Made by a program: the position numbers and the translations under genes
Notes under the pieces: generated by a model
What the model was told of the DNA's origin: nothing
The model's input: only the letters and a program-made list of their open reading frames with translations
Databases searched by the model: none
Shown: positions 33,943 to 42,015 of the stretch, in pieces
Position numbering within the stretch: position 1 is the first letter of the stretch
Layout: each line of letters starts with the position of its first letter
Source of the DNA: a virus
Direction: 5' to 3' (one strand)
IMG/VR virus record: IMGVR_UViG_3300044715_000224
Span: 1 to 43,468 of that record
Length of the DNA: 43,468 nt

Positions 33943-34225
33943 AAGATTTCAAATTGCCGTAGAGTTTAATGACGACAGTCAAATTATAAGTTTAAGGCCT
34001 CAGTACGAAAACTTATTAACACAAGATATGCGTGGTAAAGGATATATAAGGGTATTAGATATTGATCCAGCTTTCTCAATAGAGTTTACTGGACAAACAT
34101 GGAGATTCTTAATGACTCTCCACGGGATATATGTGGGAAGGAAGAAGGCATGGCAATTCGAGGGTACAACTCAAAACAAATTGATACCAAGGACTACGCC
34201 CCAAGCCATATTAAATCAGTCTTAG
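33923..34225 (+). CDS. Small protein between helicase and primase, function unknown
   Basis: A 100-residue basic protein starting at ATG 33923 (a TTG at 33917 is in frame). It overlaps the helicase by 20 bases and the primase by 76 bases in another frame. The product has two beta-rich parts: FQIAVEFNDDSQIISLRPQY and YIRVLDIDPAFSIEFTGQTW, then RFLMTLHGIYVGRKKAWQFE. The tryptophan- and basic-rich end suits nucleic-acid or protein binding. The gene is supported by its position and by the coherent composition of the long frame; no family is recognised. Confidence 0.6.
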   Translation: MTHKRIKRFQIAVEFNDDSQIISLRPQYENLLTQDMRGKGYIRVLDIDPAFSIEFTGQTWRFLMTLHGIYVGRKKAWQFEGTTQNKLIPRTTPQAILNQS

Positions 34226-35145
34226 CTGAAATAGGACTTAATATTGTTGGCGCAACAGGCAATGATTTTCTATGCTACTGCCCATTTCATTCTAATAGAC
34301 ATACGTCTAGCTTTAGCGTAAGCCAAACATCTGGTGCATTTATTTGCTTCAACCCTGCTTGCGGAGAGACTGGCACTTTAGTTGATTTAATCAAACGCAC
34401 TATGCATAAAAATGATTTTCAATCTTTAAGATTAATCGCAGCCAAAGAAACAGAAGCGTTAGATAACTTTGATGAAATTATGGAAGATATGCTTGAAGAG
34501 AAACCAGCCTTCGAAGAATTTTCACAAGAAACATTAGATAGACTTCATTCCGATCTTGCTCGTAACGGTAATGCTAGATCTTATTTAGAATCTAGAGGTA
34601 TTAGCGTAGAGTCTATGAAACACTTTGGTCTTGGTTACTCACCAGCAATGAATATGATTGTTACTCCAGTTCATAGTCCAGATGGAATTCCAATTGGAAT
34701 AGTTGGTAGATCTATTGAGGGAAAGACTTTTAAAAATAGCACTAACCTTCCAAAAAGCAAAACTTTATTCAACATTCATAGAGCAAAAAAAATAGGAGAC
34801 CAGGTGATAGTTTGTGAGTCAAACTTTGATGCAATAAGAATTCATCAGGCGGGATTCCCCAATGTCGTGGCAACCCTAGGTGGATTTTTGTCTAATGAGC
34901 AACAATCTTTATTAAATAGACATTTTAATAAGATAATAATTATGACAGATGCAGATGAAGCTGGCAGGGAATTAGGCAAATCTATTTCTAGTAAGCTTAG
35001 AAATAAAGATATTTCTTGGGCCTCTTTTGGATATCGTGAGATATATCCAAATAAGGCTAAGGATGCTGGTGATTTAACTGAAGAAGAAATAAAAATATGC
35101 ATAAAAAAATCCGTATCAGATATTGAATATCGCTCATGGATATGA
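34150..35145 (+). CDS. DnaG-like primase
   Basis: A 331-residue primase starting at ATG 34150 with GGAAGAAGG upstream; the frame opens earlier at 34099 but without a good ribosome site. The zinc-binding domain has C42-x-C44-x2-H47 and C66-x4-C71 (LCYCPFH, CFNPAC). The catalytic TOPRIM domain follows with E223 (VIVCESNFDA) and D267-x-D269 (MTDADEAG), and ends in a short helical tail. The C-terminal helicase-binding domain of bacterial DnaG (about 580-600 residues) is missing, as usual in phages. It makes RNA primers and works with the helicase encoded just upstream. Confidence 0.87.
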   Translation: MAIRGYNSKQIDTKDYAPSHIKSVLAEIGLNIVGATGNDFLCYCPFHSNRHTSSFSVSQTSGAFICFNPACGETGTLVDLIKRTMHKNDFQSLRLIAAKETEALDNFDEIMEDMLEEKPAFEEFSQETLDRLHSDLARNGNARSYLESRGISVESMKHFGLGYSPAMNMIVTPVHSPDGIPIGIVGRSIEGKTFKNSTNLPKSKTLFNIHRAKKIGDQVIVCESNFDAIRIHQAGFPNVVATLGGFLSNEQQSLLNRHFNKIIIMTDADEAGRELGKSISSKLRNKDISWASFGYREIYPNKAKDAGDLTEEEIKICIKKSVSDIEYRSWI

Positions 35146-35151
35146 TATACT
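35123..35151 (+). promoter_or_regulatory. Promoter of the ssDNA-binding protein gene
   Basis: TTGAAT at 35123-35128, a 17-base spacer, and TATACT at 35146-35151 with TGA in front. It overlaps the last bases of the primase gene. The leader of about 42 bases contains GATGG-ATTTACA-CCATC (35161-35177), a small hairpin, and AAGGAG before the ATG. Confidence 0.72.
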
Positions 35152-35199
35152 AAATAAACAGATGGATTTACACCATCAACTATACAATAAGGAGATACA

Positions 35200-35877
35200 A
35201 TGGGTATCGTAAAAGGTCTAAAAGGATTAAATCAAGTTATGGACAAGCCTTCATACAGCGAAGGTGACGGAACAAAAGCACGTTGGGCAAAGCTAGAAGA
35301 TGCGGAAAGCGTAAAAGTTCGCTTCCTGCAAGAACTAGATCCTGACTCACCAATGTACAACGAAAAAAATGGTTTGGGTTTTATTGCCGTAGAGCATACT
35401 AACCCTAAAGACTACAAGCGCAAGGCACTATGTTCAATGGAAGATCAAGGCAAGTGCTACGGTTGCGAACAACACCGTAAAGATTATAAGGCGGGATGGA
35501 AAGGTCGTTCACGACTTTACATGAACGTATTAATTGATGATGGCAAAGAAGAGCCATACGTAGCAATTCTTTCTCAAGGTTCGAGTGGTAAAACAATTAC
35601 GCCAACTCTTATTGAGTACGCTGGCGAAATGGGTTCTATCAGCAATCTAATGTGGCGCATTAAGCGCACAGGAACAAAGACAGATACAAGCTACACAATC
35701 ATTCCTTTGGCTAAAGATGAGGCACCTTTTGATTCCTCAGCACTTGAATTGTACGACTTGGAGACAACAGCAATTCGAGATTTGCCTTATACAGAGCAAG
35801 AAGGATTTTTTAACGGAGAAGGCGGAAGCCATGAAGCTCCTACTGCTTCAGACTCAGACAGCAATTTAGTCTGGTAA
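35200..35877 (+). CDS. Single-stranded DNA-binding protein with zinc site
   Basis: A 225-residue protein of gp32-like design. The N-terminus is helical and basic (IVKGLKGLNQVMDK). The OB-fold-like body runs from about residue 40, with a zinc site C78-x7-C86-x2-C89-x2-H92 (CSMEDQGKCYGCEQH), and strands RLYMNVLIDDGKEEPYV, SNLMWRIKRTGT, TSYTIIPL. The C-terminal tail is acidic and ends in DSDSNLVW, the kind of tip that recruits replication partners. Arginines are CGT/CGC/CGA with no AGA, marking high expression. It has its own promoter and a strong terminator, so it forms a single-gene unit. Confidence 0.8.
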   Translation: MGIVKGLKGLNQVMDKPSYSEGDGTKARWAKLEDAESVKVRFLQELDPDSPMYNEKNGLGFIAVEHTNPKDYKRKALCSMEDQGKCYGCEQHRKDYKAGWKGRSRLYMNVLIDDGKEEPYVAILSQGSSGKTITPTLIEYAGEMGSISNLMWRIKRTGTKTDTSYTIIPLAKDEAPFDSSALELYDLETTAIRDLPYTEQEGFFNGEGGSHEAPTASDSDSNLVW

Positions 35878-35889
35878 CTATTTATAGTC

Positions 35890-35921
35890 AGGGGCAGTCT
35901 ATTGACTGCCCCTGCTTTATT
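35890..35921 (+). terminator. Intrinsic terminator after the ssDNA-binding protein
   Basis: A perfect 10-base stem, AGGGGCAGTC at 35890-35899 and GACTGCCCCT at 35904-35913, with a TATT loop and a T-rich tail (GCTTTATTTA). It sits 12 bases after the stop codon. Confidence 0.9.
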
Positions 35922-35930
35922 TAGTAAAAT
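35902..35930 (+). promoter_or_regulatory. Promoter embedded in terminator, leaderless geometry
   Basis: TTGACT at 35902-35907 lies in the loop and 3' arm of the preceding terminator; a 17-base spacer leads to TAAAAT at 35925-35930, and the ATG follows exactly six bases later at 35937. There is no Shine-Dalgarno site, so the message is predicted to start at or beside the ATG. It would drive the polymerase operon. Confidence 0.65.
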
Positions 35931-35936
35931 AACATT

Positions 35937-36143
35937 ATGCCTACATATGAAATCCCAGATCCGTTTGAGACATTTGTTGCTAATAAATATAAAAACTATA
36001 AGGGTATGTGGTACGACTTCTTTGCAAGAGAATGGAATTTAAAATCTGCATGTTGTGGGAAAGAGCTTTATGCACCAAACAAAAAAACTATGATTAAGAC
36101 AAGACTTTATCATACAAGGAATGAATGCATGGGCGGATATTAA
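35937..36143 (+). CDS. Small cysteine-containing protein before polymerase, function unknown
   Basis: A 68-residue protein. It reads MPTYEIPDPFETFVANKYKN, then a tryptophan-rich part (GMWYDFFAREWNLKSACCG) and RLYHTRNECMGGY. The CC pair, a histidine and a last cysteine (C-C...H...C) could bind one zinc. Its stop overlaps the polymerase start (TAATG). The start is set by the promoter six bases away. No family recognised. Confidence 0.6.
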   Translation: MPTYEIPDPFETFVANKYKNYKGMWYDFFAREWNLKSACCGKELYAPNKKTMIKTRLYHTRNECMGGY

Positions 36144-39100
36144 TGAGTTTTACACACTTACATGTTCATTCTTATTATTCATTAATGGATGGACTAAATT
36201 CACCTAAAGAATTATGCCAAGCAGCGTTGGATGCTGGGCAAACTGCGATTGCAATTACAGACCATGGCACTCTCTCTTCACACAGAGATATGCAAATTGC
36301 CGCAAAGGAAACTGGCATTAAGCCAATTCTTGGTGTTGAGGCGTACATATCTCCAACCGATAGATTTGATAGATCATCTAAAACCGATAAATCTATTCAA
36401 GCCTACAACCACATTATTTTGCTAGCGAAAAATAAAAAGGGGTTGGAGAATATTAATATCCTTCAGGAGCTTGCTTGGAATGAAGGTTTTTATCATAAGC
36501 CAAGAATTGACAGAGAAATATTAGATCTATATAGCGAAGGCATTATCGTTCTCAGCGGATGTCTTAATGGACTCATTAGTAAGGCTATCGATAAGGGTAA
36601 CATGGAGGAAGCAGAACTTCTTCTCAAGGGCTTTAAACAAACTTTTGGACAAGATTTTTACGTGGAAGTGCAATCACACAACCCTGTGGAGATCAACTCT
36701 GCCCTTTTAGAATTAGCAGACAATCTAAACATTAAGGCGGTGGCAACAGGAGACGCCCACTTTGCTAAAGAAGAAGATAGAATACTAGAGGAAGCATTGC
36801 TGATCCTATCTACATCTCCTAAAATTGACAAAGACTCGGACTTTGAGATGTCACGTAATATTAAAGATATGATGGAGAGATTTAATTATCTATACCCAGA
36901 CCGTAGAATTTCTTTCCAAGACTACAACTTGTTTATTCAGTCTAGAGAAGAGATTGAGGCAGACTTTAATAAAGCTGGAATTACTCGTACAGACATTTAC
37001 GAAAATACAATAGAAATTGAAAAGAAGATTGGCGAATATGACTTTAATCAAGGGCTAGACCTTCTTCCAGTTCCTAAAACAGATGCCGACCAAAAACTGT
37101 CTGATATGGCTTTTGAAGGCCTAGAAAGGCTACGCCTCAGAGAGAGCTGGCTAGGCAATGACGTATATGACCAGAGACTTATTGAAGAGTTAGAGATAAT
37201 TAAATCTAAGAACTTTGCCTCGTATTTCTTAGTTGTGGCAGATATGATTAACTGGGCAAAAGAAAATAATATTATGGTTGGCCCAGGTCGTGGCTCTGCC
37301 GCAGGCTCGTTGGTCTGCTATGCGCTTGGCATTACAGATGTAGACCCAATTGAATATGACTTGCTATTTTTTAGATTTATTAATCCAGAACGTAACGACT
37401 TTCCAGATATTGACACAGACTTCGAAGACCGTCGTCGTAAAGAAGTAAAAGAATATTTAAAGAAAAAATTCAAACATGTAGCATCTATTTCCACATACAC
37501 TTATTTTAAAGATAAAGGTGTAATTAGAGACGCAGCAAGAATTTTTATGGTTCCGCTTCAAGAGGTTAATCGTGCAATGAAATCAATTGATACTTTTGAA
37601 GATTTTATTTCTTCTCCAAATACAAAAGAATTTAGAGCTAAATATCCAGAAGTAGTTTGGCTTGCAGATAGATTGCGTGGAAGAATTAGATCTGTTGGCG
37701 TACATGCTGCTGGAGTAGTTGTAGCAAAAGATGATTTAAGAAAGTTTGCACCAGTTGAATCGAGAGAAGACGCACAAGATAAAGTGTCGGGAAGAATTCC
37801 TGTCGTTGCATACGATATGGATACGGTTGCAGATATAGGTCTTATTAAACTAGATGCACTAGGGCTTAAGACCTTATCTGTAATTTCTGATACCCTTAAA
37901 TCAATTAAATCTAGGACAGGCAAAGATATAATATTATCGTCTATGACGCTTGATGATCCAGAAGTTTATAAAATGCTTAGCGAAGGATTTACTAAGGGCG
38001 TATTCCAAGCTGAAGCAACACCATACACTAACCTTCTTATTAAAATGGGAACAGATAAGTTTGAGGATCTAGTTGCATCCAATGCACTTGTGAGGCCAGG
38101 AGCCATGAATACAGTTGGTGCTGCATACATTAAGCGTAAACACGGGAATGAGGCTGTAGATTATATGCATACTATAATGAAACCTTTTACCGAGAACACT
38201 TATGGTGTTATTATATATCAAGAGCAAGTTATGCAGGCATGCGTACACTTGGGCGGTATGACTTGGGCAGAGGCTGATAAGGTCCGCAAGATTATTGGAA
38301 AGAAAAAAGATGCAAAAGAATTTGACCAGTTCAAAGATAGGTTTGTTATTGGGGCTTCAAAACACATTACTAAGAAAAAGGCAGAGGCGCTCTGGCACGA
38401 TTTTGAAGCGCATGCTGGTTATTCTTTTAATCGTTCCCATGCCGTTGCTTATTCTATGCTCAGTTATTATACTGCTTGGCTTAAGTTTTATTATCCGCTT
38501 GAGTTCATGTTTTCAATTCTTAAAAACGAAAATGATAAAGATGCTAGGACGGAGTATTTAATTGAGGCTAAACGTCTAGGACTAAAGGTGCTACTGCCTC
38601 ATATTAACGAGTCAGGTCTTGATTTTTCACTTCAAGAAAATGCAATCCGATTTGGATTATCTGAAATTAAGTTTATATCTGACAACATTGCAAATAAAAT
38701 TATTGACAGCAGACCTTATATTGACTACAATCATTTTATTTCTATTGCTTCTGCTAAAGGAAGCGGTATAAATAGTAGAGCAATTAGTTCACTTAATGCA
38801 ATTGGTGCCGCAGCATTCAAAGATAATCCTAGAAGTGGAAATGAAAAAGATAATTACTATGAGTATCTAAACATACCAACATTTAATTTAGAAGGTATTC
38901 CCCCAAGAGTTAAAGCTCAGGCTAGACCAATTGAAGAGTTTGATGACCTAGGCTCGTTTGTTATGTTCGGAATGGTAAAGGGAATTAAACGTGGAACAGG
39001 CTGGGCAAGAGTAGAGATTGTAGATGAGACTGGTTCAATAGGACTCTTTCATAATGAGCAGACACAAATTGAAGTAGGTCAGATGTATTTCATCCTCGTT

Positions 39101-39424
39101 GGAGACAATAGAATAGCAAGGTATATAAAGGTTTCGGATATAGACCCTTCATCAAACGATATGTTTGTTGACTATTTGTACCGAAAAGAGTATGATCTTG
39201 AAGAAGACGAATATATAGTTGTAAACTTTACCCCATATGTAACAAAGGCAGGCAAAACTATGAGCCATATAGTGTTGTCAAATAGAAATAAGGAGTTGAC
39301 AAGAGCAATTGCTTTTCCAGCTATGTACAAAATGACCCTTGCAAAAATGCGTGAGGGAATGAAGTGTAGGGTTGTTCTATCAAAATTAGACGATGGAACT
39401 ATGAATGTAAAGGAAATCAAATGA
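36143..39424 (+). CDS. dnaE: DNA polymerase III alpha subunit-like (DnaE) replicative polymerase
   Basis: A 1093-residue family C DNA polymerase, started at ATG 36143, which overlaps the previous stop (an in-frame ATG at 36125 would lie in that gene). The N-terminal PHP domain is present with H7/H9 (THLHVHS), ITDHGTL, GVEAYI, HIILLA, LSGCLNG and TGDAHF, that is, the full metal-ligand set. The polymerase palm has GPGRGSAAGSLVCYALG, PDIDTDF with D422 and D424, and D571 in KLDALGLKTL as the third aspartate. The fingers and HHH region include AGYSFNRSHAVAYSMLSYYT. An OB-fold (FVMFGMVKGIKRGTGWARVEI) is near the C-terminus. It probably copies the phage genome; the intact PHP may act as proofreader. 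Confidence 0.93.
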   Translation: MSFTHLHVHSYYSLMDGLNSPKELCQAALDAGQTAIAITDHGTLSSHRDMQIAAKETGIKPILGVEAYISPTDRFDRSSKTDKSIQAYNHIILLAKNKKGLENINILQELAWNEGFYHKPRIDREILDLYSEGIIVLSGCLNGLISKAIDKGNMEEAELLLKGFKQTFGQDFYVEVQSHNPVEINSALLELADNLNIKAVATGDAHFAKEEDRILEEALLILSTSPKIDKDSDFEMSRNIKDMMERFNYLYPDRRISFQDYNLFIQSREEIEADFNKAGITRTDIYENTIEIEKKIGEYDFNQGLDLLPVPKTDADQKLSDMAFEGLERLRLRESWLGNDVYDQRLIEELEIIKSKNFASYFLVVADMINWAKENNIMVGPGRGSAAGSLVCYALGITDVDPIEYDLLFFRFINPERNDFPDIDTDFEDRRRKEVKEYLKKKFKHVASISTYTYFKDKGVIRDAARIFMVPLQEVNRAMKSIDTFEDFISSPNTKEFRAKYPEVVWLADRLRGRIRSVGVHAAGVVVAKDDLRKFAPVESREDAQDKVSGRIPVVAYDMDTVADIGLIKLDALGLKTLSVISDTLKSIKSRTGKDIILSSMTLDDPEVYKMLSEGFTKGVFQAEATPYTNLLIKMGTDKFEDLVASNALVRPGAMNTVGAAYIKRKHGNEAVDYMHTIMKPFTENTYGVIIYQEQVMQACVHLGGMTWAEADKVRKIIGKKKDAKEFDQFKDRFVIGASKHITKKKAEALWHDFEAHAGYSFNRSHAVAYSMLSYYTAWLKFYYPLEFMFSILKNENDKDARTEYLIEAKRLGLKVLLPHINESGLDFSLQENAIRFGLSEIKFISDNIANKIIDSRPYIDYNHFISIASAKGSGINSRAISSLNAIGAAAFKDNPRSGNEKDNYYEYLNIPTFNLEGIPPRVKAQARPIEEFDDLGSFVMFGMVKGIKRGTGWARVEIVDETGSIGLFHNEQTQIEVGQMYFILVGDNRIARYIKVSDIDPSSNDMFVDYLYRKEYDLEEDEYIVVNFTPYVTKAGKTMSHIVLSNRNKELTRAIAFPAMYKMTLAKMREGMKCRVVLSKLDDGTMNVKEIK

Positions 39425-39618
39425 GTGATGCAAAAATAGAAGATATTTACGCACAGCTAAACATTGCTAAAATACTTGTTGCTGCAATTGAAAGTCTTGG
39501 AGAAATTTCTCTACCAGTTGAAAATTTTTTAAAGGCAGCCAATGAAGACAAAGAATTGCAAGTAGATTACAATGAGGGCGATCAAACATTTACATTTAAA
39601 CTTAAACAAAAAGATTAA
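39421..39618 (+). CDS. 65-residue acidic protein after polymerase, function unknown
   Basis: Overlaps the polymerase stop by ATGA. It reads MSDAKIEDIYAQLNIAKILV, then a helix and an acidic part (NEDKELQVDYNEGDQTFTFK). Possibly a partner of the polymerase because it is translationally coupled to it. The next 62 bases hold the promoter of recA and nothing else. No family is recognised. Confidence 0.6.
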   Translation: MSDAKIEDIYAQLNIAKILVAAIESLGEISLPVENFLKAANEDKELQVDYNEGDQTFTFKLKQKD

Positions 39619-39628
39619 TTGTATAGGC

Positions 39629-39657
39629 TTCACAGCGCCCCATTTAAATGGTATACT
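39629..39657 (+). promoter_or_regulatory. Promoter of recA
   Basis: TTCACA at 39629-39634 (five of six -35 consensus bases), a 17-base spacer, and TATACT at 39652-39657 with TGG in front (extended -10). The leader of about 17-20 bases is purine-rich (AGAGAGAAGAAAG) and gives only a weak ribosome site. Confidence 0.72.
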
Positions 39658-39680
39658 AGTAGAGAGAAGAAAGAATACAA

Positions 39681-40685
39681 ATGACTATTTCCCTAGAAGA
39701 TATAATGGCAAAGCTAGACCCAAAAACACGTGCAAGAGTTCAATCTGCACAAAATGTTCAAGTTCATAAACAATTAACTCCTAGCATAGGATTAAATGTT
39801 GCCTTAAAGGGTGGCTTAGGATATGGAAGACAAATATTAGTTTGGGGCAATAAGTCTGCTGGTAAATCTTCTTTCTGCTTACAGATGATAGCATTAGCAC
39901 AACAAGAAGGCAAAACTTGTGCATGGATTGATGCAGAAGCATCTTATGATCAATCTTGGGCAGAGCAACTGGGAGTAGATTCATCTTCCCTTATTTATTC
40001 TCAAGCTAAAACAGTAAACGATATGGTAGACGTTGGCGTAAAGCTAATGGAAGCTGGCGTAGATGTAATTGTTGTTGACTCCATCTCTGCTTTGCTTCCT
40101 GGCATATATTTTGAAAAAGATGGAAACGAAATGAAAGATTTGCAAGACACAAAGCAAATCGGCGCAGAAGCAAAGGATATGACTCACGCAGTCAAAATGT
40201 TAAACTATGCAAACAAAAACACACTACTTGTTCTTATCTCCCAACAAAGAAATCAGTTTGGGTCAATGCATGCTTCACACATCCCAACAGGAGGAATGGC
40301 AGTTAAATTTTTCTCTAGTACCGTTATCAAGCTCTGGTCTTCAGAAGCTGAAGCTAATGCTATCAAGGCTGGCGTTCAAGTTGGGGACAAAATTATTGAA
40401 CAGCGTGTCGGAAGACCAGTCAATTGGGTTATTGATTACAACAAGCTCGGCCCCCCTAACCTTTCAGGACAATACGATTTTTACTACCAAGGAGAATCTT
40501 TAGGAGTTGATCGTATTGGTGAGACGCTAGATGTTGCAGAAATGTACGGTTTAGTAGAAAAAGGTGGAGCATGGTACACAATTAATAAAGAACGTTTTCA
40601 GGGTAGGGCTAAGGCAGTAGCATACCTTAGAGATAACCCAAAAGTTGCTGGCTCTTTGATTGAGGAAATCAATGCCAAATCTTAA
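39681..40685 (+). CDS. recA: RecA-like recombinase
   Basis: A 334-residue strand-exchange ATPase. The Walker A motif is GNKSAGKS at residues 56-63; AWIDAEASYDQSWAEQLGVD follows as in RecA/UvsX. Walker B is VDVIVVDSISALLP, the glutamine-rich switch is LVLISQQRNQFGSM, and the loop-2 region has HIPTGGMAVKFFSSTVIKLW. The C-terminal about 100 residues (VDYNKLGPPNLSGQYDFYYQ-type end, EKGGAWYTINKERFQGRAKA) match the RecA C-terminal domain. It is shorter than bacterial RecA (about 350) mostly at both ends. Likely used for recombination-dependent replication or repair of phage DNA. Confidence 0.9.
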   Translation: MTISLEDIMAKLDPKTRARVQSAQNVQVHKQLTPSIGLNVALKGGLGYGRQILVWGNKSAGKSSFCLQMIALAQQEGKTCAWIDAEASYDQSWAEQLGVDSSSLIYSQAKTVNDMVDVGVKLMEAGVDVIVVDSISALLPGIYFEKDGNEMKDLQDTKQIGAEAKDMTHAVKMLNYANKNTLLVLISQQRNQFGSMHASHIPTGGMAVKFFSSTVIKLWSSEAEANAIKAGVQVGDKIIEQRVGRPVNWVIDYNKLGPPNLSGQYDFYYQGESLGVDRIGETLDVAEMYGLVEKGGAWYTINKERFQGRAKAVAYLRDNPKVAGSLIEEINAKS

Positions 40686-40860
40686 TGAGTTTATTAACAG
40701 TCCTCGTGTTATTAGTAAAAAAAATCTAGAATCAATACTTGGGGTTAAGCCATGCTCAAAATGTGATAAGGATGCAGGTGAAGCATTTTGGGATCCAGAG
40801 TCTATGGTATTGTCTTGGGAATGTCCAGATGGCCACTTAAACGAAGTTAAGGTTGGATAA
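40672..40860 (+). CDS. Small zinc-binding protein after recA
   Basis: A 62-residue protein from ATG 40672, with TGAGGAAA upstream; it overlaps recA by 14 bases. Cysteines are arranged as CSKC (GVKPCSKCDKDAG), then WECPDGH, a C-x2-C...C-x3-H zinc site. The N-terminal half is MPNLNEFINSPRVISKKNLE. It is followed at once by dioxygenase 5. It resembles small zinc-ribbon-like phage proteins; the role is unknown. Confidence 0.6.
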   Translation: MPNLNEFINSPRVISKKNLESILGVKPCSKCDKDAGEAFWDPESMVLSWECPDGHLNEVKVG

Positions 40861-41706
40861 ATGACTACTGACTTTTCAGATATTAAAAAAATTGTAGTGG
40901 CCCCACAAATTGTAATATATAAAAACATATTTAAAAACAGCAAAGAGATAATTGAATTGCTGCAGGATAGTAGAAAAATTTCGTTCTTTAATGAATGGAG
41001 GGAATGGTATGGTCAAGGATTTAGAAGAGACGCAGACTTTAGTCTTTTAAATACTATAGACCCTGGAACCGATACATTTCTTAATTTAGAAAAACAATAT
41101 ATATTAGAAATAAATAAGTGTATGAATTTCATTAGAGAAGACTATCTTAATGAGTTTGGAAAAGAAAATGGAATATGGCCTTCATTTATAAAAGATTGGG
41201 AATCGCTAAAAGATACAGATAAAAAATACTGGATTGATTTTTTTAGATATGACGTAGATTTTCAAGGAAAGGTAAACCCTTCTGGATTAATCATGGAATA
41301 CCATGTAGATGAATTGCCAGTACCTGGGGAAACAAAAACAAAGAGGCACGTTGCCACTGTTAATTTTTATTTAAATAATAGTTATGACGGAGGGGAAATT
41401 TGTGTATACGATTCTATATCAAATAATACATACATGTATAAGCCTATGCCTGGAGATGCCGTTATAATGCCGTCAACAGAACCATTCTATCACGGAGTAA
41501 AGCCATTTAGTAAATCAGATAGGTATTTTTTAAGAGCGTTTATTGATTCTGATGTTAAAGACGAAATTGAGTGGAAAAAACAATACAACATAACAATTGG
41601 ACAAGACAATTTAAATAATGTTAATACAGAAGAATCTTATGTAGAAAAAGATTTACAAACCATAAAGCTGTCTATCCCATCTAACCTTATAGAAGTTAAA
41701 GGCTAG
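40861..41706 (+). CDS. 2OG-Fe(II) dioxygenase 5
   Basis: A 281-residue dioxygenase that starts right after the previous stop (TAAATG). Iron ligands are H148 and D150 (EYHVDELP) and H211 (FYHGVKP), with R221 ten residues later. The core motif is YLNNSYDGGEICVY, with N-S where the others have D-D. PSTEPFYHGVKP is nearly the same as in dioxygenase 2, and the length is identical (281), so it is its closest paralogue, although it is 40 kb away among replication genes. It is followed by a nuclease-like gene and a DUF6065-like gene; the substrate may differ from that of the four upstream copies. Confidence 0.87.
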   Translation: MTTDFSDIKKIVVAPQIVIYKNIFKNSKEIIELLQDSRKISFFNEWREWYGQGFRRDADFSLLNTIDPGTDTFLNLEKQYILEINKCMNFIREDYLNEFGKENGIWPSFIKDWESLKDTDKKYWIDFFRYDVDFQGKVNPSGLIMEYHVDELPVPGETKTKRHVATVNFYLNNSYDGGEICVYDSISNNTYMYKPMPGDAVIMPSTEPFYHGVKPFSKSDRYFLRAFIDSDVKDEIEWKKQYNITIGQDNLNNVNTEESYVEKDLQTIKLSIPSNLIEVKG

Positions 41707-41709
41707 TAA

Positions 41710-42015
41710 ATGTCTGAAAGAGCCGAAGTAAAAAGAGATAATGCTAAAGCACAAAAAAATAGCGGGCGAGGAGATTACCAAAAGGGTGATGCTAGGTGGA
41801 ATCAATTTTTAGTTGATTATAAGGAGGCGGGATCTACATTTACATTGAATAAAGAGGTTTGGTCTAAGATCTGTACAGATACATTTAAAGTAAATAGAGA
41901 TATGCATCCAGCCTTAAAAATTATTATAGGTAAAGAAAGCAAGGTGCGACTTGGTATAATAGAGTGGGCAATTTTAGAAGAATTAATTAAATGCTGGGAG
42001 GATAATAATGCATAA
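41710..42015 (+). CDS. PD-(D/E)XK-like nuclease candidate
   Basis: A 101-residue, lysine-rich protein. SGRGDYQKGDARWNQFLVDY-K has D at two positions before a VDYK box, and STFTLNKEVWSKICTDTF follows, the strand, short loop and helix that follow the E-x-K strand of PD-(D/E)XK nucleases such as Holliday-junction resolvases; ALKIIIGKES is the next strand. With D in place of E the box is unusual but compatible. If right it cleaves DNA branches in recombination or repair, next to recA. This rests on pattern only, so a function-unknown label is the safe alternative. Confidence 0.5.
   Translation: MSERAEVKRDNAKAQKNSGRGDYQKGDARWNQFLVDYKEAGSTFTLNKEVWSKICTDTFKVNRDMHPALKIIIGKESKVRLGIIEWAILEELIKCWEDNNA

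Noticed and set aside
38295-38561. Plus-strand open frames inside large genes (38295-38561 in the polymerase, 19054-19329 in the tape measure, 40207-40503 in recA)
   Set aside because: Each is in a different frame within conserved coding sequence, with no start signal.
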